Positions 15,152 through 23,621 of a stretch of DNA of 46,342 nt are shown one piece after another. A program made the position numbers and the translations under genes. Location of the stretch: the NCBI GenBank assembly GCA_943369755.1, contig CALROG020000033.1, forward strand, positions 1-46,342. The letters run 5' to 3'. The stretch is from CALROG01 sp943369755. GTDB lineage: Bacteria > Pseudomonadota > Gammaproteobacteria > Burkholderiales > Burkholderiaceae_C. Below the pieces are notes generated by a model that was not told the DNA's origin, made no database searches, and saw only the letters and a program-made list of their open reading frames with translations. Position 1 is the stretch's first letter; every line of letters starts with the position of its first letter.

Positions 15152-16213
15152 TCAGGCTACTTTGAGCGCCAGCTCCAGCCCCGAGACAAACGCGTTTTCC
15201 ACCCGGTGCCCCAGGCACCAGTCGCCACAGACCCCGATCCGGGCACGGGCGTCCCACAGGTGGCTCTTGCCCAGTGGGGCTTCGGTCTTGGCGTAGCGCC
15301 AGCGGTGCACCTCGGCATGCGCGGGCTGGGCCCGGATGCCGGTGACTTCAGAAAATGCCTTGAGTAGCTTGGCCTGCACCCGCGGGGCGTCGTCTTCCAG
15401 GTGCTCGGTCGACCAGGCGGCACTGGCTTGCACGGTCCAGCGCTCGACCGGGCCGCGGCCCGGTTTGGACGACTCGCGCGCCAGCCAGGCAATGCGGTGG
15501 TGGGTGCTGAACGCGGCATTCCATTGCGGGCCCAGGTGCGTCAGCGTGGGTTGCATGGCCTGCGGAAAGGCCAGCATCAGCGTCCAGCAGGGCGCGACCC
15601 TGACCTCATTGATTTGCTGCACCAGCGCGTCAGCCTGCGCTGACGCCGTCAGCAGGGCCTGGGCCTGCGCACTGGGCACGGCCAGCAGCACTGCGTCAAA
15701 ACCCGAGTACACATGCACAGAGTCATCCGGGCCGCCAGTGCGCAGTTGCCAGCGCTTGGCATTGAGGGCGTCGCGCTCAATCCGGGTGACCTGGGTTTGC
15801 AGCTCCACCGCGCCCTGGCTTGCCAGTGGCTGCGCCCATGCGCGCAGCAGCGTGTTCATGGCGGGGGCACCTACGTAGTGCGCTTCTGGCGTTGGCAGGG
15901 CAACCTCGGCCAGGCGACCCAATGCGTCAAGCACGCGAACCGCGTTGGCGCTCCAGGGCTTCACACTGTCTGGCGCGGTTGCCAGTGCGCGGCCAAAGCG
16001 CGGGTCGCGCACGGTGAAGTACTGGGCCCCGTGGTCAAAGCTGCCAAAGGGCGAACTGCGCGTGGCCATGCGCCCGCCAATGCCCCGGCTCTTCTCGAAC
16101 ACCGTGACCCGGTGTCCGGCCTGCATCAGCGTGCGGGCGCAGGCCATGCCCGCCATGCCGGCCCCAATGACGGCGAAGTGTTGAGCTTTGGCGGGTGCGG
16201 GCTTGGATGGCAT
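15152..16213 (-). CDS. FAD-dependent amine oxidase-like oxidoreductase
   Basis: This encodes 353 residues. The N-terminal Rossmann dinucleotide motif VIGAGMAGMACARTLMQAGH is followed by the acidic residue of VTVFEKSRGIGGRMATR, the form seen in NAD(P)-binding/renalase-like flavoproteins. FDHGAQYFTVRDPRF is a second conserved block of this group. The C-terminal GVCGDWCLGHRVENAFVSG fits the FAD-binding end, where an Asp contacts the flavin ribityl chain. It probably oxidises or isomerises a small reduced substrate in the cytosol; the substrate cannot be read from sequence. The stop lies 10 bp before the gluQ start, so the two may be co-transcribed. ATG at 16213 is clear. Confidence 0.85.
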   Translation of the reverse strand: MPSKPAPAKAQHFAVIGAGMAGMACARTLMQAGHRVTVFEKSRGIGGRMATRSSPFGSFDHGAQYFTVRDPRFGRALATAPDSVKPWSANAVRVLDALGRLAEVALPTPEAHYVGAPAMNTLLRAWAQPLASQGAVELQTQVTRIERDALNAKRWQLRTGGPDDSVHVYSGFDAVLLAVPSAQAQALLTASAQADALVQQINEVRVAPCWTLMLAFPQAMQPTLTHLGPQWNAAFSTHHRIAWLARESSKPGRGPVERWTVQASAAWSTEHLEDDAPRVQAKLLKAFSEVTGIRAQPAHAEVHRWRYAKTEAPLGKSHLWDARARIGVCGDWCLGHRVENAFVSGLELALKVA

Positions 16214-16319
16214 GGGCGGTCTCGTTCTGGTAGTGCGGCATTGGGCCTACTCTACACGCAGGGCCCGCGTACACATCAAGACCTTGGCGGCGCGATCACA
16301 AAACCGCACGCGGGGCGTT

Positions 16320-17201
16320 TCAGCGCAGCAAGTTGCGCTCAGGCAGCGGGATGAATTCGGACTCGCCAGGCACAGGCGCAAAGCGCCCGGCTGCCCAGTC
16401 GTCAGCCGCCTGAAGCACGCGTTCCTTGCGGCTGGAGACAAAGTTCCACCACATGTGGCGCGGCCCGTCGAGTGCGGCACCGCCGATGACAACCAGGCGC
16501 ACCGGCGCGTCGAGCGCCGTTAACAGTGCCGGGCTTTCGGCTTCTAGCACCGCCATGCTGCGCGCTGGCAATGCGGTTGTGTTGACATGCACCGTCGCGT
16601 TGACTGCGTACAGCGCCATTTCGGGCGCGAGGGCTGGCAGTTCGAGCTGGGCACCGGCGGGCAGTTGAACGTCCAGGTACAGCGTGTCGCTGAAGGTGGC
16701 CACCGGCGAACGCACGCCATAGGCTTGGCCAATCAGCACCCGCACGGTGGCACCACCCAGCGTCAGCTCGGGAATGTCGGCCGCAGCCGTGTGGCTGAAG
16801 GCGGGCTCTGCCTCTTCTGCGTCGCGCGGCAAGGCAGCCCAGAGCTGCAGCCCGTGGTTGGTGTAGGTGTTTTGCGCCAGCGCTGCCGGTCGGCGCTCGG
16901 AATGGGCAATGCCCCGGCCCGCGGTCATCCAGTTGATGGCCCCGGGCTCAATGACTTGCCCGGTTCCCAGGCTGTCGCGGTGCATCATTGCACCGTCAAA
17001 AAGGTAGGTCACCGTGGCCAGGCCGATGTGCGGGTGTGGCCGCACATCGTGGTTGTCTTGCGGCCGTACCGTGGCGGGGCCGAAGTGGTCGAAGAAGATG
17101 AACGGGCCGACCGAGCGGCGCTGTGCTGCGGGCAACAGGCGGCGCACGATGAAGCCGCCGCCCAGGTCTTTTTCATGGCCTGTGAGTTGAAGTAGCGCCA
17201 T
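16320..17201 (-). CDS. Pirin family protein
   Basis: This encodes 293 residues with the bicupin pirin architecture. The N-terminal cupin has FIFFDHFGPA, RPHPHIGLATVTYLFDG and the HRDSLG and GRGIAHSER blocks that carry the His/Glu metal ligands. The C-terminal cupin is present but poorer in ligands, as is usual. Bacterial pirins bind Fe or similar metals; some have quercetin 2,3-dioxygenase activity and others modulate enzymes. It lies 33 bp downstream of the flavodoxin-like gene in the same direction, within a cluster that also contains a second, YhaK-type pirin, so a shared response to electrophiles or oxidants is plausible. ATG at 17201. Confidence 0.92.
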   Translation of the reverse strand: MALLQLTGHEKDLGGGFIVRRLLPAAQRRSVGPFIFFDHFGPATVRPQDNHDVRPHPHIGLATVTYLFDGAMMHRDSLGTGQVIEPGAINWMTAGRGIAHSERRPAALAQNTYTNHGLQLWAALPRDAEEAEPAFSHTAAADIPELTLGGATVRVLIGQAYGVRSPVATFSDTLYLDVQLPAGAQLELPALAPEMALYAVNATVHVNTTALPARSMAVLEAESPALLTALDAPVRLVVIGGAALDGPRHMWWNFVSSRKERVLQAADDWAAGRFAPVPGESEFIPLPERNLLR

Positions 17202-17234
17202 GGCTTGGCTCCCCGCAGTGGCGTTGCGTGCCGC

Positions 17235-17789
17235 TCAGGCGCTGAACTTTGCGGCCAGCGTGGCCACCCGTTCGCCAAACAGCTTGGCCGTGGCCAGGTC
17301 ACCCGCAGCCATGGCATCCGCGCCGGCATCCGAAGGCGACTGGGCAATAGCACCGCTGTAAGACACCAGGTAATTGATGTCGTCGCGCCCGGCGGCACGG
17401 GTGTTGGACGGCATCAGGCCCTGGCTTACCCAGAGCATGCTGTGCTGCATGGCCAGTGTGAACAGCGTCGTCAGCGTGCCCTGTTTGTCACCGTTCATGC
17501 CGGCGCTGTTGGTAAAACCGGCCGCGAGTTTGTTTTTCCAGCCCTGGGCGAACCACACCTTGGAGGATGCGTCGGCAAATTTCTTGAACTGCCAGCTCAC
17601 GCTGCCCATGTAGGTGGGCGTGCCGAAGATGATGGCGTCTGCGCCAGCCAATGTGTCCCAGCCGCCTTCGGGCAGGTTGCCCTCGGCGTCAATTGCCAGC
17701 AGCTGCGCGTTTGCACCTTCAGCGACTGCCTGCGCCATGCGCTGGGTATGGCCGTAGCCGGAGTGATAGACGACAACAGTGTTTGCCAT
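17235..17789 (-). CDS. Flavodoxin-like NAD(P)H:quinone oxidoreductase-type protein
   Basis: This encodes 184 residues of the flavodoxin/WrbA-like fold. VVVYHSGYGHTQRMAQAVAEG is the FMN phosphate-binding loop, and FGTPTYMGSVSWQFKKFAD plus the AGFTNSAGMNGDKQ region are the FMN isoalloxazine-contacting loops. Such proteins reduce quinones by two electrons with NAD(P)H. ATG at 17789 is used. The open frame extends far upstream through the DoxX and pirin genes in another frame, but that extension is a shadow and is rejected. It is third in the order yhaK-like, doxX-like, flavodoxin-like, pirin, all on the minus strand and divergent from a LysR regulator. Confidence 0.9.
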   Translation of the reverse strand: MANTVVVYHSGYGHTQRMAQAVAEGANAQLLAIDAEGNLPEGGWDTLAGADAIIFGTPTYMGSVSWQFKKFADASSKVWFAQGWKNKLAAGFTNSAGMNGDKQGTLTTLFTLAMQHSMLWVSQGLMPSNTRAAGRDDINYLVSYSGAIAQSPSDAGADAMAAGDLATAKLFGERVATLAAKFSA

Positions 17790-17833
17790 GAGGGTGCTTT
17801 CAAGTGGTGAGGGTTTGGTTTGAGGAGAGGAGT

Positions 17834-18250
17834 TCAGGATGTGCGCTTGCCGTCCAGGCTGTAGCCACCGGGGCCCCAGGCCACCAGTGCCAGCAGGCCA
17901 CCGACCACCGCAATGTTCTTGAAGAAGGCTTGTTGCTGTTGCATCACCTGTTCGGGCGCAACCGCCCAGAACGCGTGGAAGATGAAGGTAATGACCACGG
18001 TAAAGATGGCCATGCCCAAAGCGGCCCAGCGGGTCTGAAAGCCCGCCAGGATCAACAGGCCCAGCCCCACTTCGATGACGATGCCCAGGGCGGCTGCCAC
18101 TTCTGGCAAAGGCACGCCCCTGGAGGCGATGTAGCCGGTCACACCGGCAAAGGCACCTATCTTGCTCAGGCCGGCGGGCACGAACAGCAGGGCGATCAGC
18201 GCACGGCCAATCAAAGTCAGGGTGTTTTGGGTGGCGACGGAGGGATTCAT
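17834..18250 (-). CDS. DoxX family membrane protein
   Basis: This encodes 138 residues with four hydrophobic helices. Family marks are GRALIALLFVPAGLSKIGAF in helix 1, the segment GYIASRGVPLPEVAAALGIV leading into helix 2, and a C-terminal FFKNIAVVGGLLALVAWGPG followed by the Ser/Gly-rich end. DoxX-like proteins are inner-membrane proteins often linked to thiol or quinone redox. It lies between the flavodoxin-like gene and the YhaK-type pirin gene (23-bp gap), consistent with a redox-stress operon. ATG at 18250. Confidence 0.9.
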   Translation of the reverse strand: MNPSVATQNTLTLIGRALIALLFVPAGLSKIGAFAGVTGYIASRGVPLPEVAAALGIVIEVGLGLLILAGFQTRWAALGMAIFTVVITFIFHAFWAVAPEQVMQQQQAFFKNIAVVGGLLALVAWGPGGYSLDGKRTS

Positions 18251-18273
18251 GGGCGTTCCTTGGAGTTGGGGTT

Positions 18274-18975
18274 TCAGGCGGACAGGTCAAACACCAGCAC
18301 TTCGGCGTTGCTGCCGTTGGCCAGTGAGAGCAGGGTTTCGTTTTCAAGCAGGGCAGCGTCCCCGGCGCCGAGCATCTGGCCATTGACGGCCAGCTCGCCG
18401 CGCACCAGGTGCACATAGGCCTTGCGCTTTGGGTTCAGTGCCAGTTCAGTGGCTTCCGGGCCATTGAACAGGCCGGCGTGCAGCGCGGCATCGGCGTGGA
18501 TGGTGACCGAGCCCAGGGCACCGTCGGGCGAGGCCACCAGGCGCAGCTTGCCGCGCTTGTCGGCCTCGTCGAAGGTTTTTTGTTCGTAGCTGGCGGGAAT
18601 GCCGGTGACGTTGGGCTCGATCCAGATTTGCAGGAAATGCGTGGTCTGGTCTTGTGCGTGGTTGAACTCACTGTGTTGCACGCCGGTGCCCGCGCTCATG
18701 CGCTGCACATCGCCGGGCGGAATGCCCTTGACGTTGCCCAGCGTGTCTTTGTGCGCCAGGTTGCCCTGCAGCACGTAGCTGATGATCTCCATGTCGCGGT
18801 GGCCATGGGTGCCGAAGCCGGTGCCGGGGGCAATGCGGTCTTCATTGATTACCCGCAGATTGCCAAAACCCATATGGGCCGGGTCAAAGTAACCGGCAAA
18901 GGAAAAGCTGTGAAACGACTTGAGCCAGCCGTGGTCGGCGTAGCCGCGATCCTGTGATTTGCGAAGGGTCAACAT
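18274..18975 (-). CDS. YhaK-type pirin (bicupin)
   Basis: This encodes 233 residues. The short pirin type is recognised by WLKSFHSFSFAGYFDP at the N-terminus, then FGTHGHRDMEIISYVLQG with the first cupin metal ligands, and MSAGTGVQHSEFNH with the second set. Relatives include E. coli YhaK, a redox-sensitive cytosolic protein, and YhhW, a quercetinase. It is the first gene of the minus-strand group and sits directly beside the divergent LysR regulator. An AAGGAG ribosome site precedes ATG at 18975, and an FNR-like dyad lies only about 15 bases upstream of the start codon. Confidence 0.92.
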   Translation of the reverse strand: MLTLRKSQDRGYADHGWLKSFHSFSFAGYFDPAHMGFGNLRVINEDRIAPGTGFGTHGHRDMEIISYVLQGNLAHKDTLGNVKGIPPGDVQRMSAGTGVQHSEFNHAQDQTTHFLQIWIEPNVTGIPASYEQKTFDEADKRGKLRLVASPDGALGSVTIHADAALHAGLFNGPEATELALNPKRKAYVHLVRGELAVNGQMLGAGDAALLENETLLSLANGSNAEVLVFDLSA

Positions 18976-18990
18976 GAGAGGCTCCTTTTC

Positions 18991-19004
18991 TTGATCTGCG
19001 TCAA
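18991..19004. promoter_or_regulatory. FNR/Anr-like dyad
   Basis: TTGATCTGCGTCAA at 18991-19004 matches the FNR/Anr box TTGAT-N4-ATCAA at nine of ten fixed positions and is flanked by C and G, giving CTTGA/TCAAG symmetry. It lies between the divergent yhaK-type and LysR genes. Confidence 0.45.
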
Positions 19005-19065
19005 GGCAGGACTTGAATGTAGGTCACGCAGTACACCGAAACCAGTGCCCCAGATTGATGGCATC

Positions 19066-19082
19066 ATTCAGTTTAATTGAAT
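19066..19082. promoter_or_regulatory. Candidate LysR-type operator
   Basis: ATTCA at 19066-19070 and TGAAT at 19078-19082 form a dyad containing a T-N11-A pattern, just upstream of the LysR start. This is a usual place for autoregulatory binding by LysR regulators. The evidence is short and positional. Confidence 0.35.
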
Positions 19083-19097
19083 ATAAATACGAGTTAT

Positions 19098-20036
19098 ATG
19101 CAAATTGCCCGCAATGTATTGACGCCCGACACGCTGATGCTGCTGCAAACCGTGGGCAGCACTGGCAGCTTTGCGGCGGCGGCGCGGGCGCTGGGCCTGG
19201 TGCCCAGCGCAGTGACCTACCGGGTCCGTCAGATTGAAGATGCGCTGGACGTGCTGCTGTTTGACCGCAGCTCACGCCAGGCGCAGCTCACCGAAGCCGG
19301 CCGCGAACTGCTGCGCGAAGGGGCCCGCTTGCTGGACGAAATTGACGCGGTGGCCAACCGGGTCAAACGGGTGGCCACCGGCTGGGAGCCCCAGTTCACG
19401 ATTGCCGCCGACAGCATCATTTCGCGCCCGGTGTTGATGGAGCTGGCCGAAGCATTTTTTTTGTTGGCCCCACCCACCCGGCTGCGCATCCGTGACGAAA
19501 CCTTGAGCGGCACGCTGGAGGCCTTGACCACCGGGCAGGCTGATCTGGCGCTGGGCGTGAGCCTGGAGCGCGGCAGCGTGGCCGGCATTCAGGGCAAGCC
19601 GCTGGGCGATGTGGCTTTTGTCTTTGCGGTGGCACCCCACCATGCGCTGGCGTCCGCGGCGCAGCCGCTGGCCGATGCATTGCTGCAAAAATACCGTGCG
19701 GTGGCGGTGGCGGATTCGGTGCAGCGCGGCGCCGCCGCAACGTTTGGCCTGCTGGGTGGGCAAGACGTGTTCACCGTACCGACCATGCTGGCCAAGCTTG
19801 ACGCCCATCTGCGCGGCCTGGGTTGTGGGTTTCTGCCCGAACCCATGGCCCGGCCCTACATAGCTGCCGGGCACCTGGTGGTGCGCCAGGTCGATCGCCC
19901 AACCCGCCAGGTGCGGGTGAGTTATGCATGGCGGGGTACCCAGCCGGCGCAGGGCCGGGCCCTGCAGTGGTGGCTCAAGCAGCTGGACAGTGCCACCACG
20001 CGCGCGGCGCTGCTGGAGCGTTACCACGGCGGCTGA
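19098..20036 (+). CDS. LysR-type transcriptional regulator
   Basis: This encodes 312 residues. The N-terminal winged helix-turn-helix is clear: MLLQTVGSTGSFAAAARALG, then SAVTYRVRQIEDALDVLLFDR, then LTEAGRELL. The C-terminal effector-binding domain follows (about 95-300), with LRIRDETLSGTLEALTTGQA. ATG at 19098 is preferred to the in-frame TTG at 19077 because the TTG lies within the candidate operator. It is transcribed divergently from the yhaK-type pirin, DoxX, flavodoxin-like and pirin genes and probably controls them. The effector is unknown; a quinone or electrophile would fit the targets. dnaE starts 39 bp downstream. Confidence 0.92.
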   Translation: MQIARNVLTPDTLMLLQTVGSTGSFAAAARALGLVPSAVTYRVRQIEDALDVLLFDRSSRQAQLTEAGRELLREGARLLDEIDAVANRVKRVATGWEPQFTIAADSIISRPVLMELAEAFFLLAPPTRLRIRDETLSGTLEALTTGQADLALGVSLERGSVAGIQGKPLGDVAFVFAVAPHHALASAAQPLADALLQKYRAVAVADSVQRGAAATFGLLGGQDVFTVPTMLAKLDAHLRGLGCGFLPEPMARPYIAAGHLVVRQVDRPTRQVRVSYAWRGTQPAQGRALQWWLKQLDSATTRAALLERYHGG

Positions 20037-20075
20037 AGGCGGGTGGCGCATGAGTGCCGCCCCTAGAATGGCTGC

Positions 20076-23000
20076 ATGTTTGTTCACTTGCGCCTGCACA
20101 CCGAATTCTCCGTCGTTGACGGCACCAACCGTGTTGATGAAATTGTCAAGGCCGCAGCCGCAGACCACCAGGTTGCGCTGGCCATCACCGACCTCAACAA
20201 CCTGTTTGGCGCGATCAAGTTCTACCGGCAAGCGCGCGGCGCGGGCGTCAAGCCGCTGATCGGCGCCGAGGTGATGGTGCAGGGCCTGGCCAAAGACCCA
20301 AGCCAGCTCTCGCGCATGGTGTTGCTGGTGCAGGGCCAGCAGGGCTACCTCAATTTGTGCGAGCTGCTGTCGCGCGCCTGGACGCAAAACGTTGTCAAGG
20401 CACAGGGCGTGCTCAAGCCCGCCTGGTTGCATGAGCTGGGCGAGGGGTTGATCGTGCTGTCGGGCGCGCAGGCCGGGCCGGTTGGCCAGGCACTGGTGCA
20501 GGGCGACGAAACCCGGGCTGCTGAAGTGGCACTGCAACTTGCGTCCATGTTCCCGCACCGCTTTTATGTCGAGCTGCAGCGCGCGGGCCGGGCTGACGAT
20601 GAAGCGCACGTGAGCGCTGCAGCGCAGTTGGCAGCACGGCTGAAGCTGCCGGTGGTGGCGACCCACCCGGTGCAGTTCACGCAAGCAGACGATTACGAGG
20701 CACACGAGGCCCGGGTTTGCATCTCGGAGGGCGAAATCCTGGGCAACCAGCGACGGGTGCGCAAGTTCACCCGTGAGCAGTATTTCAAGAGCGCGGCGCA
20801 AATGCAGGCGTTGTTTGCCGATCTGCCATCCGCGCTGGCCAACACCGCCGAGATTGCCCGGCGCTGCAACCTGACGCTTGAACTGGGCAAGCCGCACCTG
20901 CCGAACTTTCCGACCCCGGAAATTGACGGCCGGTGCATGCCGATTGACGAGTATTTCCGCTACGCCTCGCACCAGGGGCTGACCCAGCGCATGTTGCACC
21001 TGTACCCCGACGCAGCACTGCGCGACAAGGAAATGCCGCGCTATGTGGCCCGGTTGGAGTTCGAAATCAACACCATCCTCAAGATGGGGTTTCCGGGTTA
21101 TTTCCTGATCGTGGGCGACTTCATCAACTGGGCCAAGGCCAACGGCTGCCCGGTGGGCCCGGGCCGGGGCTCGGGCGCCGGGTCGCTGGTGGCCTATTCG
21201 CTGAAGATCACCGATCTGGACCCGCTGCAATACAACCTGCTGTTTGAGCGCTTCCTGAACCCCGAGCGGGTGTCCATGCCCGACTTTGACATTGACTTCT
21301 GCCAGACCAATCGCAACCTGGTGATCGACTATGTCAAAGGCAAGTACGGCAAAGATGCGGTGAGCCAGATTGCCACCTTCGGCACCATGGCCGCGCGTGC
21401 CGCGATCCGCGACGTGGGCCGGGTGCTGGACATGAGCTACACCTTTTGTGACGGCATCAGCAAGCTGATTCCCAACAAGCCGGGGCAGCACATCACCATT
21501 GAAGGCGCGCTCAAGCTTGAGCCCGTGCTGGCCGAGCGGCTGGACAAGGAAGACGACGTCAAGACGCTGCTGGCGCTGGCGCAAAAGCTCGAAGGCATGA
21601 CCCGCAACGTCGGCATGCATGCCGGTGGCGTGCTGATCGCGCCGGGCAAGCTGACCGACTTCACGCCGCTGTACCAGCAGCCCGGCAGCGACGCGGCAGT
21701 GAGCCAGTACGACAAGGACGACGTGGAGGCAGCGGGCCTGGTGAAGTTTGACTTTCTGGGGCTGGCGACGCTGACGATTCTTGAGATAGCCAAGGATCTG
21801 ATCGTGGCGCGGCACAAGGACCAGGCGCGCTTTGCCTTCGAGAATATTGCGCTGGATGACGCCGCCACCTACAAGCTGTTTACCGACGGCAAGACCGAAG
21901 CGGTGTTCCAGTTTGAAAGCCGCGGTATGCAGGGCATGCTGCGCGACGCCCGACCGACCCGGCTGGAAGACCTGATTGCGCTGAACGCGCTGTACCGGCC
22001 TGGCCCGATGGACCTGATCCCCAGCTTTGTGGCGCGCAAACACGGCCGCGAAGAAGTGGAGTACCCGCACCCGCTGGTCGCCGAAATGCTGAGCGAGACC
22101 TACGGCATCATGGTCTACCAGGAGCAGGTGATGCTGACCGCGCAAATCCTGGGGGGCTACTCGCTGGGCGGCGCAGATCTGTTGCGCCGCGCCATGGGCA
22201 AGAAGAAGGCCGAAGAGATGGCCCAGCACCGCCAGATCTTTCGCGATGGCGCATTGAAAAACGGCATTAACGAGTTCAAGGCCGACGAGATTTTCGACCT
22301 GATGGAAAAGTTCGCGGGCTACGGCTTCAACAAGTCGCACGCCGCTGCCTACTCTTTGCTGGCCTATCACACCGGCTGGCTCAAGGTGCACTACACGGCC
22401 GAGTTCTTCTGCGCCAACATGACGGTGGAAATGGACGACACCGACAAGCTCAAGGTGTTGTTTGAGGACGCGGTAAAGAACTTCGGCATCAGCTTTGAGC
22501 CGCCCGACGTCAACCGCGGCAGCTACCGTTTTGAGCCGATCTCTGACCAGGTTATTCGCTACGGACTGGGTGCCGTCAAGGGCACCGGCGAGCAGGCGAT
22601 TGAGGCCATCGTGAAGGCCCGCGAAGAGGGCGGCCCGTTCAAGAGCCTGTTCGATTTTTGCGCCCGGGTCGACCGCACCCGTCTGAACAAGCGCGCGGTG
22701 GAGGCGCTGATCAAGGCTGGCGCGTTTGACGCATTGCAACTCAACCGCGCCTCGCTGATGGCGTCGGTCGAACAGGCTTTTGTGTTTGCCAATGCGGCCG
22801 CGGCCAATGTGGCGCAGGTGGATATTTTTGGCGACAGCGACCACGGCTCCAGCAGTCACGAACCCGGCCTGGTCGAAGCCATGCCCTGGGGCGTGAAGGA
22901 GCGGTTGACGCACGAGAAAACGGCGGTCGGCTTTTACCTGTCGGGGCATTTGTTTGACGAGGTGGCTCTGGAGGTGCGCCGCTTCGTCAAGCGCCGCATT

Positions 23001-23543
23001 GAAGAGCTGATCGACACCCGCGAGCCACTGTTGCTGGCCGGCATAGTGGGCGACCTGCGGGTTATCAATGGCCAGCGCGGCAAGCTTGCGCTGTTCAAGC
23101 TGGACGACAAGTCAGGCAGCATCGACGCCCGCGCCGACGAGGCGCTGATCAACGCCAACCGCAACCTGCTGAAAGACGATGAACTGGTCATCGTGATGGG
23201 CAAGCTGCAGCCCGACCGCTTCTCGGGCGGCTTGCAATTTACCGTCAATCAGGTCTGGGACTTGGCCACCGCGCGCTGCCGGTTTGGCAAATACCTGAAA
23301 GTGGTGGTCAACGGCAAGGCCCCGGACATTCAGCGCCTGGTGCGCGAGTTCCCGCCGCGCCGCGAGATGAGCGAGCAGGGCGAACTGGTGCGCGGCCTGG
23401 GGGTGCGGCTGGCGCTGCAGCGCGCCGAAGCCACTGCCGAGCTGCAGCTCGGGGACGTCGCCCGCTTCTTCCCCAGCGACGCGGCTCTGGCCAGCTGGAT
23501 GGCGCAGGCCGAGCGCGGGGCTGCCCACATCGTCTACGAATAA
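20076..23543 (+). CDS. dnaE: DNA polymerase III alpha subunit
   Basis: This encodes 1155 residues, the normal size for replicative DnaE. An N-terminal PHP domain begins FVHLRLHTEFSVVDGTNRV. The polymerase core has GPGRGSGAGSLVAYSLKI and catalytic Asp residues in MPDFDIDFC (about 403 and 405), with the third in the palm/finger region near QYDKDDVEAAG. QVDIFGD at about 914 corresponds to the internal beta-clamp binding motif (QADMFG in E. coli). A C-terminal OB-fold follows (LLAGIVGDLRVINGQRGKLA). It catalyses leading- and lagging-strand synthesis within the holoenzyme. ATG at 20076 opens the family-typical N-terminus. A very long antisense frame across this gene is a composition artefact. Confidence 0.98.
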   Translation: MFVHLRLHTEFSVVDGTNRVDEIVKAAAADHQVALAITDLNNLFGAIKFYRQARGAGVKPLIGAEVMVQGLAKDPSQLSRMVLLVQGQQGYLNLCELLSRAWTQNVVKAQGVLKPAWLHELGEGLIVLSGAQAGPVGQALVQGDETRAAEVALQLASMFPHRFYVELQRAGRADDEAHVSAAAQLAARLKLPVVATHPVQFTQADDYEAHEARVCISEGEILGNQRRVRKFTREQYFKSAAQMQALFADLPSALANTAEIARRCNLTLELGKPHLPNFPTPEIDGRCMPIDEYFRYASHQGLTQRMLHLYPDAALRDKEMPRYVARLEFEINTILKMGFPGYFLIVGDFINWAKANGCPVGPGRGSGAGSLVAYSLKITDLDPLQYNLLFERFLNPERVSMPDFDIDFCQTNRNLVIDYVKGKYGKDAVSQIATFGTMAARAAIRDVGRVLDMSYTFCDGISKLIPNKPGQHITIEGALKLEPVLAERLDKEDDVKTLLALAQKLEGMTRNVGMHAGGVLIAPGKLTDFTPLYQQPGSDAAVSQYDKDDVEAAGLVKFDFLGLATLTILEIAKDLIVARHKDQARFAFENIALDDAATYKLFTDGKTEAVFQFESRGMQGMLRDARPTRLEDLIALNALYRPGPMDLIPSFVARKHGREEVEYPHPLVAEMLSETYGIMVYQEQVMLTAQILGGYSLGGADLLRRAMGKKKAEEMAQHRQIFRDGALKNGINEFKADEIFDLMEKFAGYGFNKSHAAAYSLLAYHTGWLKVHYTAEFFCANMTVEMDDTDKLKVLFEDAVKNFGISFEPPDVNRGSYRFEPISDQVIRYGLGAVKGTGEQAIEAIVKAREEGGPFKSLFDFCARVDRTRLNKRAVEALIKAGAFDALQLNRASLMASVEQAFVFANAAAANVAQVDIFGDSDHGSSSHEPGLVEAMPWGVKERLTHEKTAVGFYLSGHLFDEVALEVRRFVKRRIEELIDTREPLLLAGIVGDLRVINGQRGKLALFKLDDKSGSIDARADEALINANRNLLKDDELVIVMGKLQPDRFSGGLQFTVNQVWDLATARCRFGKYLKVVVNGKAPDIQRLVREFPPRREMSEQGELVRGLGVRLALQRAEATAELQLGDVARFFPSDAALASWMAQAERGAAHIVYE

Positions 23544-23603
23544 GGCAAAAAACTTCTGTAGCCCGCATGTAGCTTGCCCGAGCCACTATAAAAAATATAG
23601 CAA
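23544..23603 (-). repeat. Dispersed ~60-bp repeat, copy 2 (dnaE-tolA gap)
   Basis: Read on the minus strand it starts TTGCTATATTTTTTATAGTGGC and ends GCGGGCTACAGAAG plus a T-rich run and GCC. It aligns with copies at 14638-14695 and 43823-43884. The TGCTATA/TATAG part is a dyad and the copy fills most of the 78-bp gap between two convergent genes. Confidence 0.7.
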
Positions 23604-23621
23604 CTTGAGGGCAGGCGGTGG

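Noticed and set aside
17790..18416. N-terminal extension of the flavodoxin-like protein to 393 residues
   Set aside because: The extension reads through the DoxX and pirin genes in a different frame and has no flavodoxin similarity. ATG 17789 begins the fold exactly.
19272..22949. A 1225-codon minus-strand open frame across lysR and dnaE
   Set aside because: It spans two unrelated plus-strand genes and its composition (His, Gln, Ala, Gly, Val) is that of an antisense shadow in high-GC DNA.
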